Shown here piece after piece: positions 50,856-59,127 of a stretch of 64,000 bases of DNA. How positions within the stretch are numbered: position 1 is the first letter of the stretch; each line of letters begins with the position of its first letter. Both the position numbers and the translations under genes were made by a program. Under the pieces are notes generated by a model that was given only the letters and a program-made list of their open reading frames with translations, searched no databases and was not told where the DNA came from. This DNA is from Pseudomonas lundensis (GTDB lineage: Bacteria > Pseudomonadota > Gammaproteobacteria > Pseudomonadales > Pseudomonadaceae): NCBI RefSeq assembly GCF_002269125.1, contig NZ_NQKI01000002.1:186001-250000 (forward strand), given 5' to 3'.

Positions 50856-53192
50856 ATGGGATCGCGGCTTAAAAAATGCCTGCGCGGGTTGTTCGTCGCT
50901 ATTGTGCTGCTGTGTGCCGCACTGTGGCTGGCCGACAGGATCTGGCCGCTGCCCTTGCCCCAGGATGATCTGGCACGCGTGGTGCTGGCCGAAGATGGCA
51001 CGCCGCTGTGGCGTTTTGCCGATGCCAACGGCGTGTGGCGTTACCCGGTGACTACCGACGAGGTGTCGCCCTATTACCTCGACGCTTTGCTGACCTACGA
51101 AGACCGCTGGTTTTTCCATCACCCCGGTGTTAATCCGCTGGCGCTGGCGCGTGCGGCCTGGCAAAACCTCAGTGGCGGACGCGTGTTGTCGGGCGGCAGT
51201 ACGTTGTCGATGCAGGTGGCGCGCTTGCTTGACCCGCATGCACGTACGCTGCCCGGCAAGCTGCGCCAGCTGTGGCGCACGGCTCAGCTGGAATGGCATT
51301 TGTCCAAGGAGCAAATCCTCAACCTGTACCTTAACCGCGCACCGTTCGGGGGCACTTTGCAAGGGGTGGCGGCTGCCAGTTGGGCGTACTTGGGCAAGTC
51401 TGCGCAACACCTCACGCCTTCGGAGGCCGCGCTGCTGGCCGTGTTGCCGCAAGCCCCCAGCCGTTTGCGCCCGGACCGCCACCCGGCGCGCGCGCAGGTG
51501 GCGCGCGACAAAGTGTTGCGGCGGCTGGCCGAGTACGATGTGTGGCCGCACACCGTGGTGGACGATGCTTTGCAAGAGCCGCTGCTGTTGGCGCCGCGCC
51601 TGGAACCGAGCCTCGCCCCTTTGCTGGCGCGGCGTTTGAATCGCCCCCACAGCCCGCCGTTGATACGTACCACGCTGGACGCCAACCTGCAGCGTCGTCT
51701 GGAAGACCTGTTGTTGGGCTGGCGGGCGCGCTTGCCCGATCACACCTCGGCGGCCATCGTGGTGGTAGAAACCGACAACATGGCGGTACGTGCCTATTTG
51801 GGGTCGGTGGACATCAACGACGCACGGCGCTTTGGTCATGTTGACATGATCAGCGCCATGCGCTCGCCGGGCTCAACGCTCAAGCCATTTTTGTACGGGA
51901 TGGCGATGGACGCCGGGTTGATTCATTCCGAGTCGCTGCTCCAAGACGTGCCCCGGCGCTACGGCGACTACCGGCCGGGGAATTTCTCCATGGGCTTCAG
52001 TGGTCCGGTCTCAGCCAGCGCCGCGCTGGCCATGTCCCTCAACTTGCCTGCGGTGCAGTTACTTGAAGCTTATGGACCGAAACGGTTCGCGGCAGATATG
52101 CGCAACGGCGGCGTGCCGTTGACGCTGCCCGCGCTGGCAGAACCCAATCTGGCGTTGATTCTGGGTGGCGCGGGCAGCCGCCTGGAAGATTTGGTCAGCG
52201 GCTACAGCGCGTTGGCCCGCGACGGCAAAAGTGCCAATTTACGCTTGCAGCCTGACGATGAGCTGCATGAGCGACGCCTGCTGTCGCCGGGTTCGGCGTG
52301 GGTCATCCGGCGCATTCTGAGTGGTCAGGCACGCCCTGACCGTGACCCGCGCGCCGAACTCGTCCAACGCCCCTCGCTGGCGTGGAAGACCGGTACCAGC
52401 TATGGCTTTCGCGATGCACTGGCCATTGGCGTAGGCCCGCGTTACCTGATTGGCGTGTGGATCGGGCGCCCGGACGGCACGCCGGTGCCGGGTCAGTTCG
52501 GGCTGGCCTCGGCAGCACCGCTGATGCTGCAAGTGCACGATGTACTGAGTAACCGCGACAGCCAACGTGGCATCGTTGCACCGGTGCAGGCAGTGCCGGC
52601 CAATGTAGGTGTGGCTGCAATTTGTTGGCCGTTGGGCCAGCCGTTGAGCAAAGGCGATCCCAATTGCCGCCGCCAGCGTTTTGCCTGGACGCTGGACCAC
52701 ACCACGCCGCCGACTTTGCTGGCGGCCGATCAGCCGTTGGGCGTGGGGCTGCGCGAAAAAATGTGGGTCAACCCGCAAGGGGAGCGCGTCGGGCCGCAAT
52801 GCCCCGGCGCGCACCCCCGAGAAGTAGCCCTGTGGCCCGCGCCGCTGGAGCCTTGGTTACCGCGGGCGGAACGACGTGACGCTCGCTTGCCGCCAGCCTC
52901 CGTCGAGTGCCCGCCACCGGCGCTGCATTCGGTCACGCCGTTGTCGATTGTCGGCGTGCGCGAAGGCGACCGGTTGCGCAGGCCTGCGGCGAGTGTGCAA
53001 GCGCTGCGGCTCACCTTGACAGCGTTGGGCGGCGACGGGCGTCGTTGGTGGTTTCTCAATGGTGTGCCATTAGGGGACAGCGCCCATCAGGAGGCACTCA
53101 CCACCGCCCTTGAACAACTCGGGCGCTACGAGCTGAGCGTACTGGACGAAGGCGGTCAAACCGCACGCGTCGAATTCAGCGTGGTGGAGTAA
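50856..53192 (+). CDS. pbpC: penicillin-binding protein 1C
   Basis: Bifunctional peptidoglycan enzyme, 778 residues. N-terminal membrane anchor (GLFVAIVLLCAALWLAD); glycosyltransferase with YEDRWFFHHPGVNP (Glu82) and GGSTLSMQVARLL; transpeptidase with SPGSTLKPFLYG (nucleophile Ser340), SLNLPAVQ and KTGTSYGF; and a C-terminal biPBP_C domain (about the last 90 residues, GRRWWFLNGVPLG). It accompanies the alpha-2-macroglobulin gene as in many proteobacteria. ATG at 50856 has GGGCGG six bases upstream; ATG at 50850 is an alternative. Confidence 0.95.
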   Translation: MGSRLKKCLRGLFVAIVLLCAALWLADRIWPLPLPQDDLARVVLAEDGTPLWRFADANGVWRYPVTTDEVSPYYLDALLTYEDRWFFHHPGVNPLALARAAWQNLSGGRVLSGGSTLSMQVARLLDPHARTLPGKLRQLWRTAQLEWHLSKEQILNLYLNRAPFGGTLQGVAAASWAYLGKSAQHLTPSEAALLAVLPQAPSRLRPDRHPARAQVARDKVLRRLAEYDVWPHTVVDDALQEPLLLAPRLEPSLAPLLARRLNRPHSPPLIRTTLDANLQRRLEDLLLGWRARLPDHTSAAIVVVETDNMAVRAYLGSVDINDARRFGHVDMISAMRSPGSTLKPFLYGMAMDAGLIHSESLLQDVPRRYGDYRPGNFSMGFSGPVSASAALAMSLNLPAVQLLEAYGPKRFAADMRNGGVPLTLPALAEPNLALILGGAGSRLEDLVSGYSALARDGKSANLRLQPDDELHERRLLSPGSAWVIRRILSGQARPDRDPRAELVQRPSLAWKTGTSYGFRDALAIGVGPRYLIGVWIGRPDGTPVPGQFGLASAAPLMLQVHDVLSNRDSQRGIVAPVQAVPANVGVAAICWPLGQPLSKGDPNCRRQRFAWTLDHTTPPTLLAADQPLGVGLREKMWVNPQGERVGPQCPGAHPREVALWPAPLEPWLPRAERRDARLPPASVECPPPALHSVTPLSIVGVREGDRLRRPAASVQALRLTLTALGGDGRRWWFLNGVPLGDSAHQEALTTALEQLGRYELSVLDEGGQTARVEFSVVE

Positions 53193-53503
53193 TGGCGAGT
53201 CGCTGCCCGTCAGCGACTGCGTAGTGCAAAAAAAACGCTGCTAATTGTGTTTATCACGTTGGTGATAGGGCCGCAGTGTGTCTATGCGGCGTGTTGATAA
53301 ATAACGATTTTTGAATCACTCACCCTGACAAAAGTATTAACCCAAAAGGGCAAGGAAACGCCTGTTATAGAAGGGGTTAATACCAAGTTGTGAATTGTTC
53401 AAAGCGTCCCTCGGGGTTGTTATGTCTGCCACGGATAAACGTATTTCTGACGACAGATCAGGAAACGTTTGAACTCAGGCAAGCAGGTGCAAGGGACTCA
53501 ATC
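53193..53503. promoter_or_regulatory. pbpC-lipoprotein intergenic region with three inverted repeats
   Basis: 311 bases. Left: AGTCGCTG / CAGCGACT stem at 53198-53218, just after the pbpC stop, a likely 3'-end hairpin. Middle: a 16-base hairpin TATCAC-GTTG-GTGATA at 53252-53267. Right: a perfect ten-base inverted repeat, GTATTAACCC at 53334-53343 and GGGTTAATAC at 53374-53383, with arms 30 bases apart. A TTATAG at about 53365 is a possible -10. AAGGGA at 53490-53495 is the ribosome site of the lipoprotein gene. No gene is seen here. Confidence 0.5.
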
Positions 53504-55207
53504 ATGAATACTCAACTGTGGTTAAAAACAAGTACTGCCCTACTGTTGGTAATGACTGTCAGCCTCAGTGGCTGCCACAGCGGTGGTGGCGGGTCTAAAA
53601 GTCATGTAGCGGCCAGCACACCTGATAGCAGCACGGGTGGCGGCGATGGCGGCACTGATGGTGGAACCGGTGGCGGTACAGATGGAGGCACAGGCGGCGG
53701 CACGGGTGGCGGTACAGGTGGTGGAACCGGTGGCGGCACAGGCGGCGGCACGGGTGGTGGAACCGGTGGCGGCACAGGCGGCGGCACAGGTGGTGGAACC
53801 GGTGGCGGCACAGGCGGCGGCACGGGTGGTGGAACCGGTGGCGGCACAGGCGGTGGCACAGGTGGTGGAACCGGAGGTGGCACAGGCGCAGGCACGACCC
53901 CATTGGTGACCGGTCAAGTCGTCGGTCAGGTGGGGGCAGCACTCGGCGGCGTGGGCACGACCGTCAGTGATATTGGCACTTCTCTGGCCGCTGTTCCGGT
54001 GGTCGGTGTGGCAGGCGGGCTGGTGACCAATACCGGGAACGCGGTGACCTCTGTCACCAATGGCGTCACCAATGGCCTTGGCTCGTTGGGCACCAATAAA
54101 GACTCGCTGGGCATCACTGTGGCAGGCGCAACCAATGCCGTAAGCAATGTCGGCAAGGGCGTGACCTCCCTCGGCACAGGTGTCAGTACGTTGATCGACA
54201 ACACACCGATCAGCCAGATCCCTGTGGTCGGCGGGGTGGTCAATAAAGTCACGGATGCAACGGGAGGTTTGGTCGGCAATGTCGGCACAACGGTCACCAT
54301 GATCGGCAACACCCTCACCGGTGCAGCCACCACGGGCCCGTTGAGCAAAGTGACCGGCGGGCTGAATGACAAAGTGGTGGTGCCAGTGATTTCACTGGTG
54401 GAGAACACCACGGGCAAAGTGGGAACAGCGACCGGAATCGGTGCGCCTGTAGATGGCCTGCTGAATAAGGTAGGGGGCGTCGTCGGCGGTCTGGGCGACA
54501 ACGTGGCGGGGACAGGGAATGGCAATCCGGTGACCGGCTTGGTAGGTGGCGTGCTCAACGGTGTCGCCGGTGCCACTGACAAAGCGGGCGGTTATGTAAA
54601 TCCGGCGCCTGCTGCGGGTGGGGGAACAGGCAGCGGAACCGGGGGTATCGGCGGTTTGCCGGGTGTCGGGGGGGCGGGCCTGCTGGAGACTGTGGGCGGT
54701 GTGGTCAACGGGGTCAGCACCGGCCTGGCTGGTGGTAGCACCAGTGGTGTGGTGGATGCGGCAGGCGCCAACGGCAATGCCATCGGTAATACCGTGGCGT
54801 CTGTTGGCGGCGCGCTGGGCGGCACCGGGGTTGCGAATAATGCAGCGGGCGCCCCGCTGGCAGCGGTCACCACCACGGTGGGCGCAGCGCTTAATCCGGT
54901 CACCAGCGCTGTGACGACGGTGACGCAAAACGTTGGCGCCGCCACAGGTGTGGGTGCTCCGGTCAGTGGCTTGCTCAATCAGGTCGGCGGCGCGGTCAGC
55001 AGTGTTGGCGTCAAAGTGGATGCGGGCAGCAACAACCAAGTCGTGAGCGCAGTCGGTCAAACGGTCAATACCGTGGGCGCAACGGTGGGTGCGGTCGGGG
55101 GGCTGTTGAACGGCGGCACCACCGCTGAAGGCGGTGCGGCAACCGGTGGTTTGGGCGGTTTGGGTGGGGTACTCGGAGGCCTGGGCAATCTGGGCAAGAA
55201 AAACTAA
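53504..55207 (+). CDS. GGGT-repeat, Val/Gly/Thr-rich lipoprotein
   Basis: 567-residue predicted lipoprotein with lipobox VSLSGC (Cys22). About residues 45-130 are a nearly pure run of GGGT units, around 16 in tandem. The remaining 430 residues are low-complexity, made of imperfect repeats rich in Gly, Val, Thr, Asn and Ala (such as VGQVGAALGGVGTTVSDIG and VTSVTNGVTNGLGSLG), with almost no aromatic or charged residues. Such proteins are often auto-annotated 'collagen-like', but a collagen Gly-X-Y pattern is not seen. A surface or matrix role is plausible but unproven. ATG at 53504 has AAGGGA upstream; the frame extends to 53390. A strong terminator follows. Confidence 0.8.
   Translation: MNTQLWLKTSTALLLVMTVSLSGCHSGGGGSKSHVAASTPDSSTGGGDGGTDGGTGGGTDGGTGGGTGGGTGGGTGGGTGGGTGGGTGGGTGGGTGGGTGGGTGGGTGGGTGGGTGGGTGGGTGGGTGAGTTPLVTGQVVGQVGAALGGVGTTVSDIGTSLAAVPVVGVAGGLVTNTGNAVTSVTNGVTNGLGSLGTNKDSLGITVAGATNAVSNVGKGVTSLGTGVSTLIDNTPISQIPVVGGVVNKVTDATGGLVGNVGTTVTMIGNTLTGAATTGPLSKVTGGLNDKVVVPVISLVENTTGKVGTATGIGAPVDGLLNKVGGVVGGLGDNVAGTGNGNPVTGLVGGVLNGVAGATDKAGGYVNPAPAAGGGTGSGTGGIGGLPGVGGAGLLETVGGVVNGVSTGLAGGSTSGVVDAAGANGNAIGNTVASVGGALGGTGVANNAAGAPLAAVTTTVGAALNPVTSAVTTVTQNVGAATGVGAPVSGLLNQVGGAVSSVGVKVDAGSNNQVVSAVGQTVNTVGATVGAVGGLLNGGTTAEGGAATGGLGGLGGVLGGLGNLGKKN
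53729..53908 (+). repeat. 36-bp tandem repeat encoding GGGT units
   Basis: Units begin with GGTGGCGGCACA at 53729, 53765, 53801 and 53837, and a variant at 53873, a strict 36-base period. Each unit is three 12-base subrepeats, each coding GGGT. Less regular copies extend left to about 53634. The region is open on both strands because of its composition. Copy number could change by slippage without breaking the frame. Confidence 0.9.
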
Positions 55208-55262
55208 CGAATTGCACCTGGCCGGTTCGACGGCCTCACCTACAGCGCCTACGCTTGGTTGA

Positions 55263-55298
55263 GACGAGAGGTTCTGATGAGCCTCTCGTCTTTTTTTT
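55263..55298 (+). terminator. intrinsic terminator after the GGGT lipoprotein gene
   Basis: GACGAGAGG at 55263-55271 pairs with CCTCTCGTC at 55282-55290, followed by eight T at 55291-55298. It separates the lipoprotein transcript from the TpsB gene. Confidence 0.9.
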
Positions 55299-55390
55299 GA
55301 GCCAAGGATCTAGGGCTTGCACCGGGTAGCGTCGCCCTGAGATGACGCGCCCACCTGGTTATGTCGCTGTTGTTGACCATGGAGTGTCAT

Positions 55391-57073
55391 ATGCGTACTT
55401 ACGTTCCCCTCGTACTTTTTGTGCTGACCCCGTGCGTCACGGCCGAGCCCTTGCCGCGCTACCTGAACAGCAACGAAATGATGCAGACCCTGCCCACCCC
55501 TAACCTGCCGGTAGATGCTTACCGCCCGCAAAAGCCTGCGTTGCAATTGCCCAAGCCGGGCGCGGTCGAGCCGCCACCGTTGGTGATGGGCACCAAACTG
55601 ACCATCCGCAAATTGCAGATTGAAGGTGGCACTGTGTACCCGCTCAAGGAGTTGGGCGCCGCCTATCAATCGTTACTGGGCCATGAGATCACCCTGGCCC
55701 AATTGATCGATGCCACGCGCACCATTACCCAGCGCTACCAAGCGGATGGCTATTTGCTGTCGTACGCGTTTTTGCCGCCGCAAAATTTTGATCAAGGGTT
55801 AGTGCGCGTGGTGCTGGTCGAGGGGTATATCCGCGATTACACCGTGCAGGGTGATGTGGGGCGTGTGAAGGGCTTTATTGATGAACTGGTGGACAAGCTC
55901 AAGGGCGAGCGTCCGCTGACCCGCAAAACCTTCGACCGTTACGCAACGCTGATGGGCCGTCTTCCCGGTGTGACGCTGCAAGCTCAAGTGCCACCCCCCG
56001 GCACCACAGATGGTGCCTCGACCCTGACCATTAACGCCAGCCGCAAACCCTTCACCACCAGCATGAGCCTCACCGAAGGTAGCCGTGACAGTACGCAGGC
56101 ACTGTTCGGGGTCAGCAGCAATTCACAAACGTCGATGGCCGAGCAGTTGAGCATCAGTGGGCTGTTCCCGCCGGGCAACGACAAAGAGCATTACTACCGC
56201 ATCGACTACAGCCAGTATCTGAACGCCGAAGGCACTCAGTTAAGCCTGTACGGAGCGCGCTATCGCAGCGACCCGGGCAGCAGCATTGCCACCAGCGACG
56301 GCTTCGAACTCAAGCCGCATCGCGAAAACGACCGCTTCTCGGTAGGCGTCAGTCACCCGCTGATTGCAGCGCCCAATCAATGGCTGAGTGTCGGTGCCCG
56401 GTTGTATGGCGTGAATGACCGTACCGATTACGACGTGGTCGGTTACCCGGTCAGCCTCAGCGAAAAAACGGATGTGCGCGCCTTGGCGTTCGAGGGCGAC
56501 TGGCGCAAGTCTGATAAACAGCAGCTGCGCATCGTCAGCGCCGGTGTCTATCAGGGCATGAAAGGTTTGGGCGCCAAGAGTGAAACCAACCTGACCGGCA
56601 ATCAGTACGACCTGGATTTTTTTCGGCTGCGTTTATCCGGCGTGCAGAGCGACAGCTTTTTCGAGAATTGGCAGGGTGTGATGTCCGGCGCCCTGTACTG
56701 GAGTGCAGACAGCTTGCCCGACAGCGAACGGGCAGTGTTTGGCGGGCAAAACTTTGGCCGCGGTTACCCCGACGATCAAGCGTCCGGCGACAAGGGGTGG
56801 GGGGTCGCCTACGAGGTCAATTACAGCTTCAACCGCGAGGGTGCGTGGGTGAAACTGCTTCAGCCTTACGTGGTGCTGGACAAGGCCAAAACCTGGTTTA
56901 ACGATTTGCCGTTTAAGGGCTCGGACATGTCCTCGGCGGCAGTCGGGCTGCGTTTTGGCGACAAGCGTTATTACAACATTGCCCTTGAAGCGGCCAAGCC
57001 GATGTCCGACATGGCGCTGGACAGCTTCAACCGCCGCCCGCGCTACACCTTGAGTTTCAGTTATCAGCTATAG
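55391..57073 (+). CDS. TpsB-type outer-membrane transporter (ShlB/FhaC/HecB family)
   Basis: 560-residue two-partner secretion transporter. Signal peptide (VPLVLFVLTPCVTA), a linker, a first POTRA domain (TKLTIRKLQIEGGTVYPLKEL through YAFLPPQNFDQGLVRVVLVEGYI), a second POTRA, and a 16-strand barrel with the family motifs near FGGQNFGRGYPDD and ending RYTLSFSYQL. It would export a large exoprotein across the outer membrane. No classical TpsA partner is adjacent; the upstream gene is the GGGT lipoprotein, terminated separately. ATG at 55391 has GGAG six bases upstream. Confidence 0.9.
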   Translation: MRTYVPLVLFVLTPCVTAEPLPRYLNSNEMMQTLPTPNLPVDAYRPQKPALQLPKPGAVEPPPLVMGTKLTIRKLQIEGGTVYPLKELGAAYQSLLGHEITLAQLIDATRTITQRYQADGYLLSYAFLPPQNFDQGLVRVVLVEGYIRDYTVQGDVGRVKGFIDELVDKLKGERPLTRKTFDRYATLMGRLPGVTLQAQVPPPGTTDGASTLTINASRKPFTTSMSLTEGSRDSTQALFGVSSNSQTSMAEQLSISGLFPPGNDKEHYYRIDYSQYLNAEGTQLSLYGARYRSDPGSSIATSDGFELKPHRENDRFSVGVSHPLIAAPNQWLSVGARLYGVNDRTDYDVVGYPVSLSEKTDVRALAFEGDWRKSDKQQLRIVSAGVYQGMKGLGAKSETNLTGNQYDLDFFRLRLSGVQSDSFFENWQGVMSGALYWSADSLPDSERAVFGGQNFGRGYPDDQASGDKGWGVAYEVNYSFNREGAWVKLLQPYVVLDKAKTWFNDLPFKGSDMSSAAVGLRFGDKRYYNIALEAAKPMSDMALDSFNRRPRYTLSFSYQL

Positions 57074-57081
57074 CGAGCCAG

Positions 57082-57109
57082 GCCCGCGAGGGCAACCTCG
57101 CGGGCTTTT
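57082..57109 (+). terminator. intrinsic terminator after the TpsB gene
   Basis: GCCCGCGAGG at 57082-57091 and CCTCGCGGGC at 57096-57105 form a perfect ten-base stem with a GCAA loop, followed by four T. It stands between the convergent TpsB and receiver genes. Confidence 0.85.
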
Positions 57110-57128
57110 CGGCGCGCAAATCGGGGCT

Positions 57129-57539
57129 TCAGCTGTCGATGGACTTGGGGTTCGGCTTAGGGAAGAGGCTGTCCAGCGTATCGAGCAGACGCATGTGATA
57201 GATGGGTTTGCGGAGCAGGTCCAATACCTGCAAACGCAACAGGTCGCTGACATCATCCATGTCGGCATGTCCGGATACGACGATCACCGGCAGGTGTTGA
57301 CGCGAGGTGTGTTCACGCAAGCGCCTGATGAGGGCAATACCACTCTCTTCTGGCATGCGCAGGTCGGTAATCACCAGGGCAATGTCCGGGTGGTTGGTCA
57401 GCTGTTGCAAAGCGATCTTGACCGAGGTGGCGAGGTGGCAACAAAAGCCTTCGCCCTCCAGCAACTCGGCCAGTTCAGAAAGTCCATCCTCTTCGTCATC
57501 CACTAGGAGAAGCTGTTGGCGTGTCGAAGAGGAGGTCAT
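57129..57539 (-). CDS. stand-alone response regulator receiver protein
   Basis: 136-residue single receiver domain: LLLVDDEEDGLSELAELLEGEG with the acidic pair, VITDLRMPEESG with the phospho-accepting Asp, IVVSGHAD with the Ser/Thr switch, and LRKPIYHMRLLDTL with the conserved Lys. There is no output domain, so it would act by protein contact, or as a phosphate relay. It lies next to flp on the same strand (52 bases downstream of its stop), suggesting a link to pilus control. ATG at 57539 has AGGA upstream. Confidence 0.9.
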   Translation of the reverse strand: MTSSSTRQQLLLVDDEEDGLSELAELLEGEGFCCHLATSVKIALQQLTNHPDIALVITDLRMPEESGIALIRRLREHTSRQHLPVIVVSGHADMDDVSDLLRLQVLDLLRKPIYHMRLLDTLDSLFPKPNPKSIDS

Positions 57540-57591
57540 GTTGCATTCCTGAAAAAGGGTAGGGTGCAGAGTGTAGGCCTGATGCACAGAC

Positions 57592-57819
57592 CTATGTCAC
57601 TGGCGTTCCGCCCAATCCTCTGACCAAGTCGTTGAATGTGGACTTGACCACACCCGACAGCGGCGTGACAAACAATGCAAGCACCACGGCAACCATCGCG
57701 GCAATCAGGGCGTATTCAATACCTGAAGCGCCATCCCGGCGTTTGATCAGTTGCCGGGTCTGGTACACGCAAAACGCCTGAGTCGGCACATACACTTTCA
57801 GAACAGTATCTAGAAGCAT
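57592..57819 (-). CDS. flp: Flp-type pilin
   Basis: Major pilin of the Tad pilus, 75 residues. The leader ends RRDGASG and cleavage is expected after Gly33, before IEYALIAAMVAVVLALFV, the Flp motif with Glu and Tyr at mature positions 2 and 3. The leader is long for the family. AAGGAG precedes the ATG. It is divergent from the rcpC-tad operon, as I recall for P. aeruginosa. A prepilin peptidase of the FppA/TadV type is not in the window. Confidence 0.93.
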   Translation of the reverse strand: MLLDTVLKVYVPTQAFCVYQTRQLIKRRDGASGIEYALIAAMVAVVLALFVTPLSGVVKSTFNDLVRGLGGTPVT

Positions 57820-58161
57820 CTGACTTCTCCTTAGTGCGCCGCAACGGGCACTGTGTAACGTGGGTGCTACATACTTCCGATGTGCCATCAGAGCATTGTC
57901 AACAAAGCCGGACCTCACAACTGTAATAAAGGATTAATCACAAAGTACTAATCCAAACGGACGATGAGGTGCGGATCCAAAAAACGTAAACAAATCAAAG
58001 TCCTTAAATCTCCTGTCAGAAATAATCCGGTCAGTAATGGCGTTTTGTCCTACCTGCGCTACCTTCAAATAGCGAAATGGTTGCAACCGTCCGACCGTTC
58101 ATAGCTACCTGATTGCGCATGATTTTTTGTCTGCCGTACGCAGTGGGGAAGGGAGAACCAT
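57820..58161. promoter_or_regulatory. divergent control region between flp and rcpC
   Basis: 342 bases without a gene, AT-richer than its flanks. An inverted repeat GGATTA at 57931-57936 and TAATCC at 57949-57954 (12-base spacer) lies about 110 bases before flp and is a candidate regulator site. The rcpC ribosome site GGGAG is at 58150-58154. In P. aeruginosa this divergent region is controlled by PprB; no PprB gene is in this window. Confidence 0.5.
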
Positions 58162-59097
58162 ATGAACAATCGCCGCAGTCTGGTGCTAGCAGCGGTGCTG
58201 TTTTTAGGGGCCATTGCCGCCGGTTTTTGGGGGCTGATGCTGACCCGTCATCAGCCTGTGCCACCTGCCCCTGTGGCGCAGGTGGTGGAGCAAGGTGTGG
58301 CCAATGTTGAGGACCAGACCAAACATGCCGTGGTGGTGTTAACCCGCGATGTAGCCCCGCATGTGGCCCTGACTGCCGATGATTTGACGCTGGAAAAATT
58401 GCGCACGGCGCCTGTCGGCAGCCTTACCTCTATCGATCAGGCGGTGGGTCGCACCCCGTGGCGCGGGCTGAATGCTGGCACGTGGCTCAATGAGCAAAGC
58501 TTTGAAATCGGCGGGCCGTTGGCGCGCATGATTCGCCCTGACGAACGCGCACTGGCGGTGGCGATTGATGAAGTGGCCGGCGCTGCCGGGCAGTTCGGTC
58601 CCGGCGATTACGTCGACATTTTGCTGTTTCTGCGTCAGGACACCGCCAACCCTGAACCTTCGACCCAAGTGGTGTTGCCCGCAGTGCGGGTCCTGAGCAT
58701 CGGCGATGAATTAGGCCTGAGCAGCGATGGCCAGCCACTCAGTCAGGCGCTGACCGCCGAGCAGGCGCAGCAACAAGCTCAGCGGCGCGTGGCGGCCCGC
58801 ACCGTGGTCCTGGCGATCCCGGAGCCACTGGTCAATCAACTGATGCTCGCCGCACAAGCTGGCACTTTGCGCCTGGCGGTGCACAGCGCACAAGAACAAC
58901 GCTTGAGCAAATACTGGTCAGGTGAGCAGGACGCTGCGGCCAATCTGGAGACCGCCAGGCGCAGCCTGTATCAGTTCAATCAACTGGCGATGGCCAGCCC
59001 GCTCAAGGCGCCACTCAATGCCCCGACCGGTGTGCCGCGACCCCGTGGCATCGAAATCATCCGCGGCAATCAAGCAGCCCAGCCGTCAACCCAATAA
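58162..59097 (+). CDS. rcpC: Tad pilus assembly protein RcpC (CpaB)
   Basis: 311-residue periplasmic/outer-membrane-associated Tad component. N-terminal membrane segment (LVLAAVLFLGAIAAGFWGLML), then an SAF domain (VVVLTRDVAPHVALTADDLTLEKL) and the RcpC block ALAVAIDEVAGAAGQFGPGDYVDILL. First gene of the rcpC-rcpA-tadZ-tadA-tadB-tadC operon; GGGAG lies seven bases before the ATG. It ends 30 bases before rcpA. Confidence 0.94.
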   Translation: MNNRRSLVLAAVLFLGAIAAGFWGLMLTRHQPVPPAPVAQVVEQGVANVEDQTKHAVVVLTRDVAPHVALTADDLTLEKLRTAPVGSLTSIDQAVGRTPWRGLNAGTWLNEQSFEIGGPLARMIRPDERALAVAIDEVAGAAGQFGPGDYVDILLFLRQDTANPEPSTQVVLPAVRVLSIGDELGLSSDGQPLSQALTAEQAQQQAQRRVAARTVVLAIPEPLVNQLMLAAQAGTLRLAVHSAQEQRLSKYWSGEQDAAANLETARRSLYQFNQLAMASPLKAPLNAPTGVPRPRGIEIIRGNQAAQPSTQ

Positions 59098-59127
59098 GAA
59101 ATGCCCGATCTGCAAGGAAGCCCTCGC

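Noticed and set aside
50462..50856. Two plus-strand open frames opposite the small membrane protein gene
   Set aside because: They overlap the better-supported minus-strand gene with two membrane segments; their amino-acid make-up is irregular and they lack good ribosome sites.
53602..53895. Minus-strand open frame of almost pure PPPV repeats, and other open frames across the GGGT region
   Set aside because: They are complements of the plus-strand GGGT repeat; they have no ribosome site, and the plus-strand frame has a lipoprotein signal and a terminator.
53634..53908. CRISPR array
   Set aside because: The 36-base units are contiguous without unique spacers and code for GGGT in frame; no cas genes are nearby.
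53504..55207. True collagen-like protein
   Set aside because: The repeat is GGGT and the body is Val/Gly/Thr-rich; a continuous Gly-X-Y triplet pattern with proline is not present.
55391..57073. Naming the TpsB as CdrB, PdtB or LepB
   Set aside because: The family is clear but the neighbours do not match those loci, and sequence alone from memory cannot assign the subtype.
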